From contig JAHLLK010000002.1 of assembly GCA_020444165.1 (NCBI GenBank), forward strand, positions 62,001 through 126,000: a DNA stretch of 64,000 nt, written 5' to 3'. The position numbers were made by a program, and so were the translations under genes. The notes below the pieces were generated by a model. That model was not told the DNA's origin. It worked only from the letters and a program-made list of their open reading frames with translations, and ran no database searches. This document shows positions 1 to 8,871 of the stretch, piece after piece. Source of the stretch: Deltaproteobacteria bacterium. Lineage in GTDB: Bacteria; Desulfobacterota; Desulfarculia; Desulfarculales; Desulfarculaceae. Within the stretch, counting starts at the first letter, position 1. Each line of letters opens with the position of its first letter.

Positions 1-124
1 CGAAGCGGTTGGCCCGGGCATTGGCCTGGGCGTAGGTGTAGCGATAGCCCGCGCCGACGCAGGCCTCCATATTGGGCGACAAAAAGGCCCGATTGGTGAG
101 CATTTGCCCCAGATTGATCTGCAT
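1..124 (-). CDS. AMP-forming acyl-CoA synthetase, N-terminal fragment (runs off the left edge)
   Basis: Only about 41 codons are present, read leftwards from an ATG at 124. The start begins MQINLGQMLTNRAFLSPNME and continues into a stretch of the type Y-R-Y-T-Y-A-Q-A-N-A-R-A-N-R-F, the usual N-terminal signature of acyl-CoA synthetases that activate fatty or aryl acids with ATP and CoA. The start is supported by a GGGAGG-type ribosome site just upstream. The adenylation motifs lie outside the window, so substrate class cannot be judged. A palindrome at 162-176 in the upstream region may be its operator. Confidence 0.72.
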   Translation of the reverse strand, partial: MQINLGQMLTNRAFLSPNMEACVGAGYRYTYAQANARANRF

Positions 125-161
125 GGTCCCCTTCCTCCCGCTGTAAGCATGGATCTCTCAA

Positions 162-176
162 GAGAACAGTGTTCTC
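162..176. promoter_or_regulatory. Palindromic operator candidate
   Basis: GAGAACA-G-TGTTCTC is a perfect 7-bp inverted repeat around one central base. It lies 38 bp upstream of the acyl-CoA synthetase start and 160 bp before xdhC. Such sites are typical for TetR- or GntR-type fatty-acid regulators, but no regulator gene is in view; the assignment is inference from position and symmetry. Confidence 0.45.
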
Positions 177-338
177 ACAATAGATGGGACGTTCGGTCAG
201 GTCAAGCCAAATCCGCCGCTCCCCTGGGGCCAGGGCAGGGGGCGAGACGTATCGGGCCTGGCTCTGGGCAAGTGGGGCGGCGATTGACCAGCGGAGCGCT
301 TTCCGCTAGCCTGGAGCAAGCTCACGTGGAGAGGAAAC

Positions 339-1418
339 ATGTCGCAAGTACTACTGGAAGCCCGCCGCCTTTTGGAGGCGGGCGAAACCTTGGTTTTGGC
401 CACCGTGGTGGCCCAGGCCGGCTCCACCCCCCGCATGCCGGGCAGCCGCATGCTGGTGCGCGAGGGGGGCCGCATCTTCGGCACCATCGGCGGCGGCCTG
501 GTGGAAGCCACGGTGATGCAACGGGCGGCCGAGCTTTTGGCCGGCGGGGACGGGCTGCTCTTGAGTTTTGAGCTGACCTCCGCCACCAAGGAAAGCCTGG
601 ACATGATCTGTGGCGGCAGCATGCGCGTCCTTTTGGAACGCCTGACGCCCGAACTTGAAACCCTGGCCTACTACCGGGAGCTGGCCCAGATCCTGGACCG
701 GGACCAGGGGGTGTACCTCCTGGCCCATCTGGAGAGGCTGGGCGGCGACAAAGTGCGGGTTTCCCGCGCCTTCCAGACGACGACCGGGGCGCGTTGGGGA
801 GGCCTGCCGCTCGCGGCCGAGCGCTGGGGCGAGCTGTTGGCCCTGCAAGGCGGCGGCCCCCTGCCCAGCGCCTTGGACTTCGATGGCGGCATGTATCTGG
901 TGGAGCCGCTGTTGTCGGGCGGCGAGGTGTACCTCTTCGGGGCCGGCCACGTGTCCCTGGAAGTGGCCAAGCTGGCCGTGATGGTGGATTTCGCGGTGGT
1001 GGTGGTGGACGACCGGGAGGAGTTCGCCAACCCCCGGCGCTTCCCCATGGCCCGCCAGGTGGTGGTGCTGGGCTCCTTTGACCAGGCTCTGGCCGATTTG
1101 AACCCGGGGCCCGACTCCTATCTGGTGATCATCACCCGGGGCCACAGCCACGACAAGACCGTGCTGGCCCAGGCTTTGAACACCCCGGCCCGCTACATCG
1201 GCATGATCGGCAGCCTCAGGAAGCGGGACAAGATCTACGCGGACCTCAAGGCCGAAGGGGTGAGCCCCGCGGCCCTGGCCCGGGTCTACAGCCCCATCGG
1301 CCTGGCCATCGGGGCCGAAACCCCGGCCGAGATCGCGGTGAGCATCGTGGCCGAGCTGATCCAGGCGCGGGCCGGCCTGGCCGGCGGGCCTCGGGGGTGG
1401 GATGCCCGCAAACCCTAA
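339..1418 (+). CDS. XdhC/CoxI family protein (molybdenum hydroxylase maturation)
   Basis: A 359-residue cytoplasmic protein. The N-terminal XdhC_CoxI domain shows LVLATVVAQAGSTPR and the glycine-rich GRIFGTIGGGLVEA. The C-terminal half is a Rossmann fold with GAGHVSLEVAKLA around residue 205 followed by an acidic VVDDREEFAN turn. XdhC proteins bind molybdenum cofactor and help sulfurate and insert it into xanthine dehydrogenase-type enzymes. The start has a GGAGAGGAAAC ribosome site. The gene overlaps the next one by 17 bases, and the partner (MobA-like cytidylyltransferase) supports the cofactor role. No molybdenum hydroxylase subunit is in the window, so the client enzyme is unknown. Confidence 0.9.
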   Translation: MSQVLLEARRLLEAGETLVLATVVAQAGSTPRMPGSRMLVREGGRIFGTIGGGLVEATVMQRAAELLAGGDGLLLSFELTSATKESLDMICGGSMRVLLERLTPELETLAYYRELAQILDRDQGVYLLAHLERLGGDKVRVSRAFQTTTGARWGGLPLAAERWGELLALQGGGPLPSALDFDGGMYLVEPLLSGGEVYLFGAGHVSLEVAKLAVMVDFAVVVVDDREEFANPRRFPMARQVVVLGSFDQALADLNPGPDSYLVIITRGHSHDKTVLAQALNTPARYIGMIGSLRKRDKIYADLKAEGVSPAALARVYSPIGLAIGAETPAEIAVSIVAELIQARAGLAGGPRGWDARKP

Positions 1419-2622
1419 AGCAGCCGCTATAATCCTGGCCGCGGGCCTGTCTTCCCGTTTGGGACAGTTCAAGCCTTTGCTGGAACTGGCGGGACGGCCC
1501 CTCCTGGCCCGGGCGGTGGAAATGTTCCGCGCCGCCGGGGTGCGGGACCTCCAGGTGGTCACCGGCCACCGGGGGGAGGAGGTGGCGGCCGCGGCGGCCG
1601 GCCTGGGGATCAGGGCGGTGGCCAACCCGGCGCCGGAACGGGGCATGCTCAGTTCGGTGCAGACCGGGCTCGCGGCCCTGCCCCCGCCGCCGGAGGGTCC
1701 CGTGGCCTTTTTCCTCTTGCCGGTGGACATCCCCCTGGTGCGCCCGGCCACGGTGCGGGCGCTGTGGGACGCCTGGCAGGCGGACGCCGCCGCCTCGCCG
1801 TGTGGCTGCCTGGCCCCGGCCTTTGGCGGCGAGTCCGGGCATCCGCCGCTCATCGCGGCCCGGCTGCGGGAGGCCATCCTGGGCTGGGACGGGCCCCGGG
1901 GCCTGGAGGGCTGCCTGGCGGCCCGGGGCGCGCCGCCCCGGCTGGTGGAGGTGGCGGACCAGGGCATACTCTGGGATATGGACACGCCGGCGGACTTGGC
2001 CCGCCTGCGGGATTTGGCCCCGGGGCGCGCGCTGCCCAGCCGTGTGGAGGGGCTGGCCCTCTTGACGCGGGTCCGCCAGGCGCCGGCTTGCCTGGTGGAC
2101 CACGGCCGGGCCGCGGCCCTGGTGGCCCTGGCCCTGGCCCGGGCGGTGAACCCCGGCCTGGCCGCCGCGGGGCGGCCGCCTTTGGACCTGGGGCTGGTGG
2201 CCGGGGCGGCCTTGTTGCACGACCTGGCCCGGGGCCTGCCGGACCACGCCCGGACCGGGGCGGAGATGCTCACCCGGGCCGGCTTCGCCGCCCTGGCGCC
2301 GCTGGTGGCGGCGCACATGGACCTGGGTCCGGGGGAGCGCGGCCCCTTGGACGAGACCCGGCTCATCTACCTGGCGGACAAGCTGGTGGAGGGCTGCCAG
2401 GGGGTGGGCCTGGCGGAGAAGTTCCAAAAAAAGAGCGCCAAGCTGGCCGGGGACCCGGCCGCCCTGGCCGCCCTGGCCCGCCGCCGGGAGCAGGCTTTCC
2501 GGGTGGCGGAGCAGGTGGAGGCCTGGGCAGGGCGTGAACCGGCCGTAATCACGCGGGGGGTGTTGGGCGCGGCCCCGCCGGAGGGACTGGATGATCTACT
2601 TGCTGAGGCATGGCCATCTTGA
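1402..2622 (+). CDS. MobA-like nucleotidyltransferase fused to an HD domain
   Basis: A 406-residue fusion. Residues 1-195 are a MocA/MobA-type NTP transferase: ILAAGLSSRLGQFKPLLELA is the nucleotide-binding signature and LPVDIPLV the metal-binding turn. These enzymes attach CMP or GMP to molybdopterin. Residues 205-390 form an HD-type phosphohydrolase domain (VDHGRAAAL, then ALLHDLARG, then VAAHMDL). The domain pairing and the overlaps with xdhC upstream and a histidine phosphatase downstream point to one translationally coupled operon for molybdenum cofactor. What the HD domain hydrolyses cannot be read from sequence. Confidence 0.85.
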   Translation: MPANPKAAAIILAAGLSSRLGQFKPLLELAGRPLLARAVEMFRAAGVRDLQVVTGHRGEEVAAAAAGLGIRAVANPAPERGMLSSVQTGLAALPPPPEGPVAFFLLPVDIPLVRPATVRALWDAWQADAAASPCGCLAPAFGGESGHPPLIAARLREAILGWDGPRGLEGCLAARGAPPRLVEVADQGILWDMDTPADLARLRDLAPGRALPSRVEGLALLTRVRQAPACLVDHGRAAALVALALARAVNPGLAAAGRPPLDLGLVAGAALLHDLARGLPDHARTGAEMLTRAGFAALAPLVAAHMDLGPGERGPLDETRLIYLADKLVEGCQGVGLAEKFQKKSAKLAGDPAALAALARRREQAFRVAEQVEAWAGREPAVITRGVLGAAPPEGLDDLLAEAWPS

Positions 2623-3202
2623 GCAGGTGACCCCGCGGCGCATGGTGGGGCAACGGGACCTGCCGCTGACCGCGCTGGGCCGGGAGCAGGGCGCGGCCTG
2701 GGGCCGGCGGCTGGCCGGGGTGGAGTTCGCGCGGGTCTGCGCCAGCCCCTTGGGCCGCACCCGGGAGATGGCCCGGCTGGTGTGGGGGGAGCGGCCGCCC
2801 ACGGTGCAATACCGGCCCGAGCTGCTGGAGATTGACCTGGGCGAGTGGTCGGGGCTGACCCGGGAGGAGATCGCGGCCGCCTGGCCCGGGGCCTGGGAGC
2901 AGCGCGGGGAGGACCTGGGCGGGTTCCGGCCGCCCGGGGGGGAGAGCTTCGGCGACGTGGCCACGCGGGTGGCGCCGTTGTGGGAGGAGCTGACCGCGGC
3001 CCCGCCGGAGGAAAACAGCCTGGTGGTGAGTCACAACGGGGTGATTCGGGTGCTGGTCTGCGCGGTGCTGGGCTTGGATCTCGCCAACCTGTGGAACTTC
3101 GAGCTGGACTACGCCTCGCTCACCCTGGTGGCCCGGCCGCGCCACTCCTGGCACCTGCACGCCTTGAACCTGCCCCTGGACTACCCGGCCCTTCTTTCTT
3201 AG
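2591..3202 (+). CDS. Histidine phosphatase family protein (phosphoglycerate mutase-like)
   Basis: A 203-residue protein with the phosphohistidine motif LLRHGHLE at residues 3-10, the second catalytic histidine in VVSHNGVIR near residue 145, and the conserved LGEWSG segment. It looks like the small alpha-ribazole phosphatase/PhoE type rather than a glycolytic mutase. It overlaps the MobA-HD gene by 32 bases, with a GGAGGG ribosome site inside that gene, so it is the third gene of the cofactor operon. A role in cleaning up a nucleotide or phosphosugar by-product is only inferred from context. Confidence 0.85.
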   Translation: MIYLLRHGHLEQVTPRRMVGQRDLPLTALGREQGAAWGRRLAGVEFARVCASPLGRTREMARLVWGERPPTVQYRPELLEIDLGEWSGLTREEIAAAWPGAWEQRGEDLGGFRPPGGESFGDVATRVAPLWEELTAAPPEENSLVVSHNGVIRVLVCAVLGLDLANLWNFELDYASLTLVARPRHSWHLHALNLPLDYPALLS

Positions 3203-3291
3203 CGCCTCCATTTTTCGCCGCTAATCTGGCCTCTCCGGAGCAGGTAAGCGGCTTTTTTTTACCTACCACCGCTTTTCTTTTTGGAAGGGGG

Positions 3292-3343
3292 TGTGGGGGA
3301 AACCTTTTTCTTTTGGCTTCAAAAGAAAAAGGTTTCCCCCACA
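3292..3343. terminator. Bidirectional terminator, 24-bp perfect stem (family T, copy 1)
   Basis: The arms 3292-3315 and 3320-3343 are perfectly complementary with a 4-base loop. The arms begin TGTGGGGGAAACC and contain a run of T on each strand. It sits between two convergent genes (the histidine phosphatase and ygiQ) and can stop transcription from both. It is flanked by GGAAGGGGG and by ATTCTTCC, flanks echoed at 15.6 and 30.9 kb. Confidence 0.85.
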
Positions 3344-3364
3344 TTCTTCCTCCCTCTCCTCCTC

Positions 3365-5095
3365 CTACCCTCCCATCAAAATCCCATGCTGCCGGCGGCG
3401 CTCCGCGTCGGTATGGGGGACGGGGATGGGGTGGAGGGCGGGATCGACGCCGGCGGCGTACATGGCGGTGGCCACGGTGCCGGGGGTGGGCACGAAGCAT
3501 TGGACCTGTTGGGGACGCCAGCCTTTTTGGCGGAGCCAGGCGGCGAGCCCCGCCATGTCTTCGTCCGTGCAGCCGGGGAAGGCGGAAAGGAGATAGGGGA
3601 CGAGGTATTGCTCTTTGCCGGCCGCGCGGGAGAGTTCTTGGAAGGCTTTGACGAAACGCTCGAATACTTCAGGCTTGGGTTTGCGCATGAGCTTCAAGAC
3701 GCCGGGGCTGAGGTGCTCGGGGGCGATCTTGAGTTGCCCGCCCACGTAGCGCTCCACCAGGGCCCGGGTGTAGGCCGGGGAGGTGAGGGCCAGGTCGAAA
3801 CGCACCCCGCTGGCCACCCGGAGGTGCTTCACGCCGGAGAGGGCGGCGGCCTGGTCCAGGAGGGCGATGAGGGCCTCCTGATCCACGGAGAACTGGGGGC
3901 AGATCTGGGGAGTGAGGCAACTGGCCCGGCGGCAGGTGTCGCGGGAGCCGAGGCAGCGCGCGCCCCACATGTTGGCGCTGGGCCCGCCCAGGTCGGAGAT
4001 GGAGCCGCGCCAGTGGTCCTGGGCGGTGAGGGTCGTGATTTCGGTCAGGAGCGACTCGCGGGAGCGGGACTGCACCAGGCGGCCCTGGTGCAGGGCCAGG
4101 GAGCAGAAGGAGCACCCGCCGCCGCAGCCCCGGTGGCTGGTCACCGAGTGCAGGACAGTGGCCAGGCCGGGGACCTCGTCCCTGTGGGAGGGGTGGACCC
4201 GGCGGGAGAAGGGCAGGCCGTAGAGCTGGTCCAGCTCCGGGGTGGTGAGGGGCCGGGCCGGCGGGGCCAGGAGCAGGGCGCGGCCGGCCACCTCCTGCGC
4301 GGCCCAGGCGCGGCCCTGGTGCACCTGGCGCTCCAGGGCCAGGGTGGCCACCACGAGCTCGCGGGGGTCGGCCGCGATGGCCTCGTGGGAGGGCAGGGTG
4401 ACCACCTCGGCCGCGGGGGGCAGGTCGGCCAGGCGGCCCATGACCGCGGTGCCGGGCACGCCCAAAATGGCGCGGGCGGGCGGGGCGTCCCCGCTCTCGG
4501 CCAAGCGGGTCAGGACTTCCAAGAGGGCCAGCTCGGCCATGCCGTAGATGATGGCGTCGGCCTTGGCGTCCAGGAGCAACGAGCGGCGGAGCTTATTGGT
4601 CCAGAAATCGAAGTGGGTCACCCGGCGCAGCGAGGCCTCGATGCCGCCCAGCACCACTGGCAGCCCGGGGAAGGCCTGGCGCACCAGGTTGGTGTAGACG
4701 ATGGTGGCGCGGTCGGGCCGGGCTCCGGCGCGGCCGCCCGGGGTGTAGGCGTCGTCGGTGCGGCGGCGGCGGAAAGCGGTCTGATGGGCCAGCATGGAGT
4801 CCAGCGCCCCGGCGGTCACCCCGGCCAAGAGGCGCGGCCGGCCCAACCGCGCCACGTCGCCCGGCGAGCGCCAATCCGGCTGGGGCACCACGCCCACCCG
4901 GTAACCGTGCGCCACCAGCCAGCGGCCCAACAACGCCGCGCCAAAGGTGGGGTGATCCACGTAGGCGTCGCCGCTGACCAACAGCACGTCCAGCTCGTCC
5001 CAACCCAAGGCGTCCATCTCCTCCCGCGACATGGGCAGGAACGGCGGCTGGGCGAGGGGGGGGAGTTTGGGGGAGGTGGGAATGTTGGAGGTCAT
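3365..5095 (-). CDS. ygiQ: YgiQ family radical SAM protein
   Basis: A 576-residue protein with the YgiQ layout: an N-terminal domain starting around [28 protein letters not shown], followed by the radical SAM core with the cluster motif [19 protein letters not shown] (C-x3-C-x2-C) near residue 333, and a C-terminal region with [20 protein letters not shown] features. YgiQ proteins are widespread in bacteria; the reaction is not established. Length is normal to slightly short for the family. It stands alone, convergent with the molybdenum cofactor operon across a long terminator. Confidence 0.92.
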   Translation of the reverse strand: MTSNIPTSPKLPPLAQPPFLPMSREEMDALGWDELDVLLVSGDAYVDHPTFGAALLGRWLVAHGYRVGVVPQPDWRSPGDVARLGRPRLLAGVTAGALDSMLAHQTAFRRRRTDDAYTPGGRAGARPDRATIVYTNLVRQAFPGLPVVLGGIEASLRRVTHFDFWTNKLRRSLLLDAKADAIIYGMAELALLEVLTRLAESGDAPPARAILGVPGTAVMGRLADLPPAAEVVTLPSHEAIAADPRELVVATLALERQVHQGRAWAAQEVAGRALLLAPPARPLTTPELDQLYGLPFSRRVHPSHRDEVPGLATVLHSVTSHRGCGGGCSFCSLALHQGRLVQSRSRESLLTEITTLTAQDHWRGSISDLGGPSANMWGARCLGSRDTCRRASCLTPQICPQFSVDQEALIALLDQAAALSGVKHLRVASGVRFDLALTSPAYTRALVERYVGGQLKIAPEHLSPGVLKLMRKPKPEVFERFVKAFQELSRAAGKEQYLVPYLLSAFPGCTDEDMAGLAAWLRQKGWRPQQVQCFVPTPGTVATAMYAAGVDPALHPIPVPHTDAERRRQHGILMGG

Positions 5096-5183
5096 GAGTC
5101 TAGCTTAGCGGGCAAGGGAGGAATTGGCGAGGGGGGAGGATGAGTGGGGTTTGACCGGAGCTGTGGATGTGGGTAAGCTTGTA

Positions 5184-5202
5184 GATAATGACAATTGTTC
5201 CT
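5184..5202. promoter_or_regulatory. Fur-like metalloregulator site (candidate)
   Basis: GATAATGACAATTGTTCCT resembles the 19-bp Fur box (GATAAT repeats) with several mismatches and an internal CAATTG palindrome. It lies in the divergent region between ygiQ and the metal-efflux operon. The match is imperfect, so treat it as a lead only. Confidence 0.3.
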
Positions 5203-5347
5203 GAAAAGCAAAGCCGGCCCCCGCCCCGCAGGACCCAAGCGCCCGCGGCGCTCGGCGAGTCTGGCCGGGCATGCCGACAAAACCCTGGCGGGAGGAAGCG
5301 CTGGGCCGGAAAAATGGCGAGGGCGCCGATTGATTATTTTCAATTGG

Positions 5348-5376
5348 TTGCACTACCCTAACCGTAATGTTACCTT
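5348..5376 (+). promoter_or_regulatory. Sigma-70-type promoter candidate for the metal-efflux operon
   Basis: TTGCAC and TACCTT are separated by exactly 17 bases in an AT-rich patch, 64 bases before the first gene of the operon. The rest of the 344-base gap 5096-5439 holds no gene that I can support. Confidence 0.4.
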
Positions 5377-5439
5377 ATTTATGTATCGAAAAGATGCGTC
5401 TAAGAATTTTGATTAACCGCATTTAGGCAGGATTTTTAG

Positions 5440-5889
5440 TTGAAACCCCCGCGAATATCGCCCCGGCATTCCGGAGTGGCTGTCTTCATGGTGCTTCTGT
5501 ACCTGTGGAGCGGCTTGTCGGGGATGGACCATTTGATCTGGTGCGTGGACGGGGGGGGCTATTCCCACGTTGAATCAACGGCGCATCACGGCGCCAACCC
5601 AGCGGTCCTGGCTTCGACAAATCAGTCGGTGATTCGGGAATCTCCGGAACTTTCGTTGCACCACGATTCGCACTCAACCGATGACTTTACCCATATCCCT
5701 ATTCAGTTTCTCCAATTGTGTTGTTCGCGGGAGTCTAAGGCGGCCATGCAGCCCATGGCCCTTAATACCGGGCAAAGAGCGCCTGATGCACCAGCCGCCG
5801 GCTATCGCGGCCCCGCCAACTACCTTGGATATAAGACGATAGAATTCCCGCCCCTGCTTGGCTTGAGCACCACCATCCTGTTGATCTGA
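5440..5889 (+). CDS. His-rich exported protein of unknown function, first gene of the RND metal-efflux cluster
   Basis: A 149-residue protein read from a TTG start with an AGGCAGGA ribosome site (an ATG is available 16 codons later at 5488). Residues 14-33 form a hydrophobic segment that could be a signal anchor, and the C-terminus ends in another hydrophobic stretch (LLGLSTTILLI). The middle carries clustered histidines (TAHHG, then LHHDSHSTDD) and a CC pair, as often seen in periplasmic metal-binding proteins beside Cus/Czc pumps. I do not recognise the family. It is separated from czcC by a multi-hairpin repeat. Base composition is lower in G+C than its neighbours. Confidence 0.55.
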   Translation: MKPPRISPRHSGVAVFMVLLYLWSGLSGMDHLIWCVDGGGYSHVESTAHHGANPAVLASTNQSVIRESPELSLHHDSHSTDDFTHIPIQFLQLCCSRESKAAMQPMALNTGQRAPDAPAAGYRGPANYLGYKTIEFPPLLGLSTTILLI

Positions 5890-6027
5890 TCCCCCTTCAG
5901 CAAGCTGCCGGTATTTCGTTTGACCACGAATCCGGGCAAGCTGCGCCCACACCTCGCATTTCACAAGCATATTCTCCACTTGTGGACGTCCATCGTGGAG
6001 ATAGTCCTGCACCTGCACTAACAGAGC

Positions 6028-6178
6028 GTTGAAAAAGTCCCTCCATGGCCTTTTTCAACCTAAGTTGGCAAAAGCGTGGTTTTGCCAACTTAGACAAATT
6101 GCTTGCTTTTTTAAAGCCGCGCAATTTGGCGCGCCGTCCTTGGCGCGCCTAGCAGGCTGCTTTTCAACAGCTTGCCAA
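6028..6178 (+). repeat. Multi-hairpin element, copy A1
   Basis: Five consecutive hairpins: H1 6028-6059 (GTTGAAAAAG / CTTTTTCAAC), H2 6061-6092 (13-bp perfect stem, loop GCGTGG), H3 6095-6128 (CAAATTGC / GCAATTTG), H4 6128-6149 (GGCGCGCC twice, loop GTCCTT) and a decayed H5 6149-6178. The flanking CTAG seen at copies A2 and A4 is not intact here. Its right end lies immediately before the czcC start and overlaps that gene's ribosome site. Confidence 0.85.
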
Positions 6179-6192
6179 GGGAACCATTGCAC

Positions 6193-7569
6193 ATGCGACG
6201 TGCTCTATTCCTCTTCATTGTCCTCGCCTTGACCCTGGCTCCAGGGTTGGCCAGGACGGAAGAAACGCGAGTCCAAAATGCTTTTCAGCGAACCGCGGAG
6301 GCAGATAACCCCGCGGTGAAAAAACCGGGAACCCCGCCGGCGGTGCCGGGAAAGGGCCTGACCCTGGCCCAAGCCCTGAATCTGGCATTGCAACACAATC
6401 CGGCGCTGGCGGCCTTTTCCGAGGAGATCAAGGCCCGGACCGCAGGGGCCGAGCAAGCGGGCCTGCTCCCCAATCCCGCCTTGGGCGTGGACGTGGAAAA
6501 TTTCGGTGGAAGTGATGAAAAACAGAGCTTTGAAAGCGCGGAGACAACCGTATTCCTATCTCAATTGATCGCGTTGGGCGGAAAGATTGCGAAGCGACAG
6601 CAATTGGCGTCTCTGGAAAAGGAATTGGCGGTTTGGGACTATCGCAGCAAGGAATTTGATGCGCTCGCCGCCACCGCCACCGCCTTTGTCCAATTGTTGA
6701 TCGCGCAGCAAAGGGAGACCCTCGATTCGGAATTGGTAAAAATATCTCAACAAACCTTTGCCACGGTTTCCGCACGGGCGGAGGCCGGCAAGGTGAGACC
6801 CATCGAAAAGACCAAATCGTGGGTGGAGTTGGCTTCAGCCAAGGCCAACTTGCAACGCAGCCGGCGGAAAGTCGCCGCGGCCCGCGTCCGGCTGGCGGCC
6901 AATTGGGGAGCCGACGAGTGGGGGTTCGGAGAGGCCCTGGGAAACTTGGAGGAAATGGAGTCACTGCCGGAAAGGGAAGAAATCGCCCTGACTCTCAACC
7001 GCAATCCCGACATCGCCAGATGGGGAGACGAGCTGAAGACCCGGGAGGCCGCGGTGACCGAAGCCGAATCCCAGGCCATACCCGACCTGACCGTACATTT
7101 CGGGGTGAGAAATTTTCAGGACACCGGGGACAACGCCTTGGTGGCGGGATTGGAGCTTCCTTTGCCCCTCTTTGATCGCCAGCAGGGCTCCATCAGCAGG
7201 GCCGTCGCGGAGCAGGAGAAAACCCGGCAGCAAAAGAGGGACAGCGCGGTGAAGACGCGGGCTGATCTCGAACAGTCCTGGCAGAGACTGGACGCGGCCT
7301 GGCAGGACGCCGTGGCGCTGCGCGAGGAAATACTGCCCGGGGCGTATGAAGCGTTCCATTCCACTGAAACCGGCTACAAGGAAGGAAAATTCGATTTTCT
7401 GGAATTGATGGACGCGCAACGCAAGCTTTTCGAAGTCAAAGGGCAATATTTGGATGCTACAGGCGCTTACCATCTGGAATTTATCCAGTTGCAGAGGTTG
7501 CGGGGGGTGCCGATTGGCCCGGGAAATTTCGGGTTCTCTGAACAAAAGGGGGGAAAGCAGGGTGATTGA
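6193..7569 (+). CDS. TolC-like outer-membrane channel of a heavy-metal RND pump (CzcC/CusC family)
   Basis: I start at the ATG at 6193, which gives MRRALFLFIVLALTLAPGLA, a clean signal peptide, with AAGGGA upstream; an in-frame TTG at 6172 is less likely. The mature protein is about 435 residues with two outer-membrane efflux domain repeats (LALQHNPALAAFSEEIKART, and later LNRNPDIARWGDELKTREAA) and the family signature of long alternating helices. It forms the exit duct of the tripartite pump whose adaptor and inner-membrane transporter follow directly. The next gene begins one base after its stop, so the two are co-translated. Confidence 0.9.
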   Translation: MRRALFLFIVLALTLAPGLARTEETRVQNAFQRTAEADNPAVKKPGTPPAVPGKGLTLAQALNLALQHNPALAAFSEEIKARTAGAEQAGLLPNPALGVDVENFGGSDEKQSFESAETTVFLSQLIALGGKIAKRQQLASLEKELAVWDYRSKEFDALAATATAFVQLLIAQQRETLDSELVKISQQTFATVSARAEAGKVRPIEKTKSWVELASAKANLQRSRRKVAAARVRLAANWGADEWGFGEALGNLEEMESLPEREEIALTLNRNPDIARWGDELKTREAAVTEAESQAIPDLTVHFGVRNFQDTGDNALVAGLELPLPLFDRQQGSISRAVAEQEKTRQQKRDSAVKTRADLEQSWQRLDAAWQDAVALREEILPGAYEAFHSTETGYKEGKFDFLELMDAQRKLFEVKGQYLDATGAYHLEFIQLQRLRGVPIGPGNFGFSEQKGGKQGD

Positions 7570-7570
7570 C

Positions 7571-8857
7571 ATGAAGGCAAAACCCATCGCCGCGGTCCTG
7601 CTTGGTCTCGGCATATTCCTGTTGAGTTTGATGTTCTGGAACCCGGCGGACACCAAGGCCAAGGAAGCCGGGCGGAACGAGGTGGAGAGTCATGGGGAAT
7701 CCCACCAAGATGCCGGAAAGGCTGCCTCGGAACACGCGCGGGAACCTGCGCCCGGCGAGGAAGGAAAGCACGATGACGACGGGCACGGGCCTCACGAGGA
7801 TGTGGTGCATCTTTCCGAAAGCCAGGTCAGGGAATATGGCCTGGAGTTGCACAAAGCCCAGCCCGGTTTGATCAAGCAGTATGTCGAGCTGCCCGGTGAG
7901 GTCATCATCAACGCCGACCGGCTGGTTCATGTCGTTCCCCGGGTTTCCGGCATCGCGCTGGAAGTTCGCAAGACCGAGGGTGACACCGTCAAGAGCGAGG
8001 AGATTCTGGCGATCCTGGAGAGCCGCGAATTGGCGGACGCCAAGGCCGCCTATCTGGCCGCGGTGGAACGCGACAAGCTGGCGGAGAGCAATTTCGCCCG
8101 CGAAGCGCGCCTTTGGAAACAGAAAGTGACCAGTGAGCAGGAGTATCTGGCCGCCCGCCAAGCCAGGGCGGAGGCCCGCATCGCCAAGAACTCGGCCGAG
8201 CAGCAACTGCACGCCCTGGGCCTTTCCGAAGACTATCTGAAGAGGCTTCCCTCTCAGCCCCATATCAGCTACACGCGTTTGGAGATCAAGGCCCCGTTCA
8301 GCGGCACCGTCATAAACCGGCACATCACCTTGGGCGAGAAAGTGGACACCGACGAGGCGATCTATGCCATCGCGGATCTCTCCACGGTTTGGGTCGATCT
8401 CAATGTCTACCAGAAGGATTTGTCCCGGGTTCGCCAAGGCAACGAGGTGACCATGGACCTGGGCCGGGACGTTGGCGTGATTGCGGGGAAAATCGCCTGG
8501 GTGGGCCCGCTGATCGGCGAGGCCACCCGCACGGCCAAAGCCCGGGTCGTGGTGCCCAACCCATCGGGCAATTTGCGCCCGGGGCTGTTTGTGACCGCCA
8601 GGGTGGCCGTGGGCAACCAAAAGGCCGACCTTGTGGTCGAGAAAAGCGCCTTGCAGACCTTTGAGAATCAAACGGTGTTGTTTTTACGCACGGAAAAAGG
8701 TTTTGAACCCCAAGCCGTGTCCCTTGGCAAGCAAAACACCAGCACGGTCGAAATCATCTCCGGGCTGGAGCCCGGCCAGATATATGTCGGCAGGGGAGCG
8801 TTTTTGCTCAAGGCGCAGCTTTCCAAAGCCTCCTTCGGTGACGGCCACAACCACTGA
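7571..8857 (+). CDS. Periplasmic adaptor of the heavy-metal RND pump (CzcB/CusB family)
   Basis: A 428-residue membrane-fusion protein from the ATG at 7571 (an in-frame GTG lies 9 bases earlier). Residues 5-22 form a signal/anchor helix. Residues 35-75 are rich in His, Asp and Glu (HGESHQD, then HDDDGHGPHED), a likely metal-binding tail. Then come the lipoyl-like barrel halves (VVPRVSGIALEVRKTEGDTV and FSGTVINRHITLGEKVDTDE) around an alpha-helical hairpin, and the C-terminal beta domain. It links the inner-membrane transporter to the outer-membrane channel. The His-rich tail supports a divalent or soft-metal substrate, but which metal cannot be told. Confidence 0.92.
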   Translation: MKAKPIAAVLLGLGIFLLSLMFWNPADTKAKEAGRNEVESHGESHQDAGKAASEHAREPAPGEEGKHDDDGHGPHEDVVHLSESQVREYGLELHKAQPGLIKQYVELPGEVIINADRLVHVVPRVSGIALEVRKTEGDTVKSEEILAILESRELADAKAAYLAAVERDKLAESNFAREARLWKQKVTSEQEYLAARQARAEARIAKNSAEQQLHALGLSEDYLKRLPSQPHISYTRLEIKAPFSGTVINRHITLGEKVDTDEAIYAIADLSTVWVDLNVYQKDLSRVRQGNEVTMDLGRDVGVIAGKIAWVGPLIGEATRTAKARVVVPNPSGNLRPGLFVTARVAVGNQKADLVVEKSALQTFENQTVLFLRTEKGFEPQAVSLGKQNTSTVEIISGLEPGQIYVGRGAFLLKAQLSKASFGDGHNH

Positions 8858-8871
8858 GAGGGGGCTCCGGC

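Noticed and set aside
351..2366. Long minus-strand open frame (671 codons) opposite the molybdenum cofactor operon
   Set aside because: It is antisense to three well-supported genes, rich in Arg, Gly and Pro, with no ribosome site or family motif; a composition shadow.
3281..5143. 620-codon plus-strand frame across ygiQ
   Set aside because: Antisense to ygiQ, Gly/Ala/His-rich, begins inside the terminator; not a gene.
6028..6178. CRISPR array or integron attC sites as an explanation for the hairpin elements
   Set aside because: There is no regular repeat-spacer pattern, no cas or integrase gene, and each copy is a single compact unit with several unrelated hairpins.
6028..6178. Hairpin elements as simple rho-independent terminators
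   Set aside because: The stems are not followed by T runs, and copies occur upstream of genes and inside a pseudogene as well as at gene ends.
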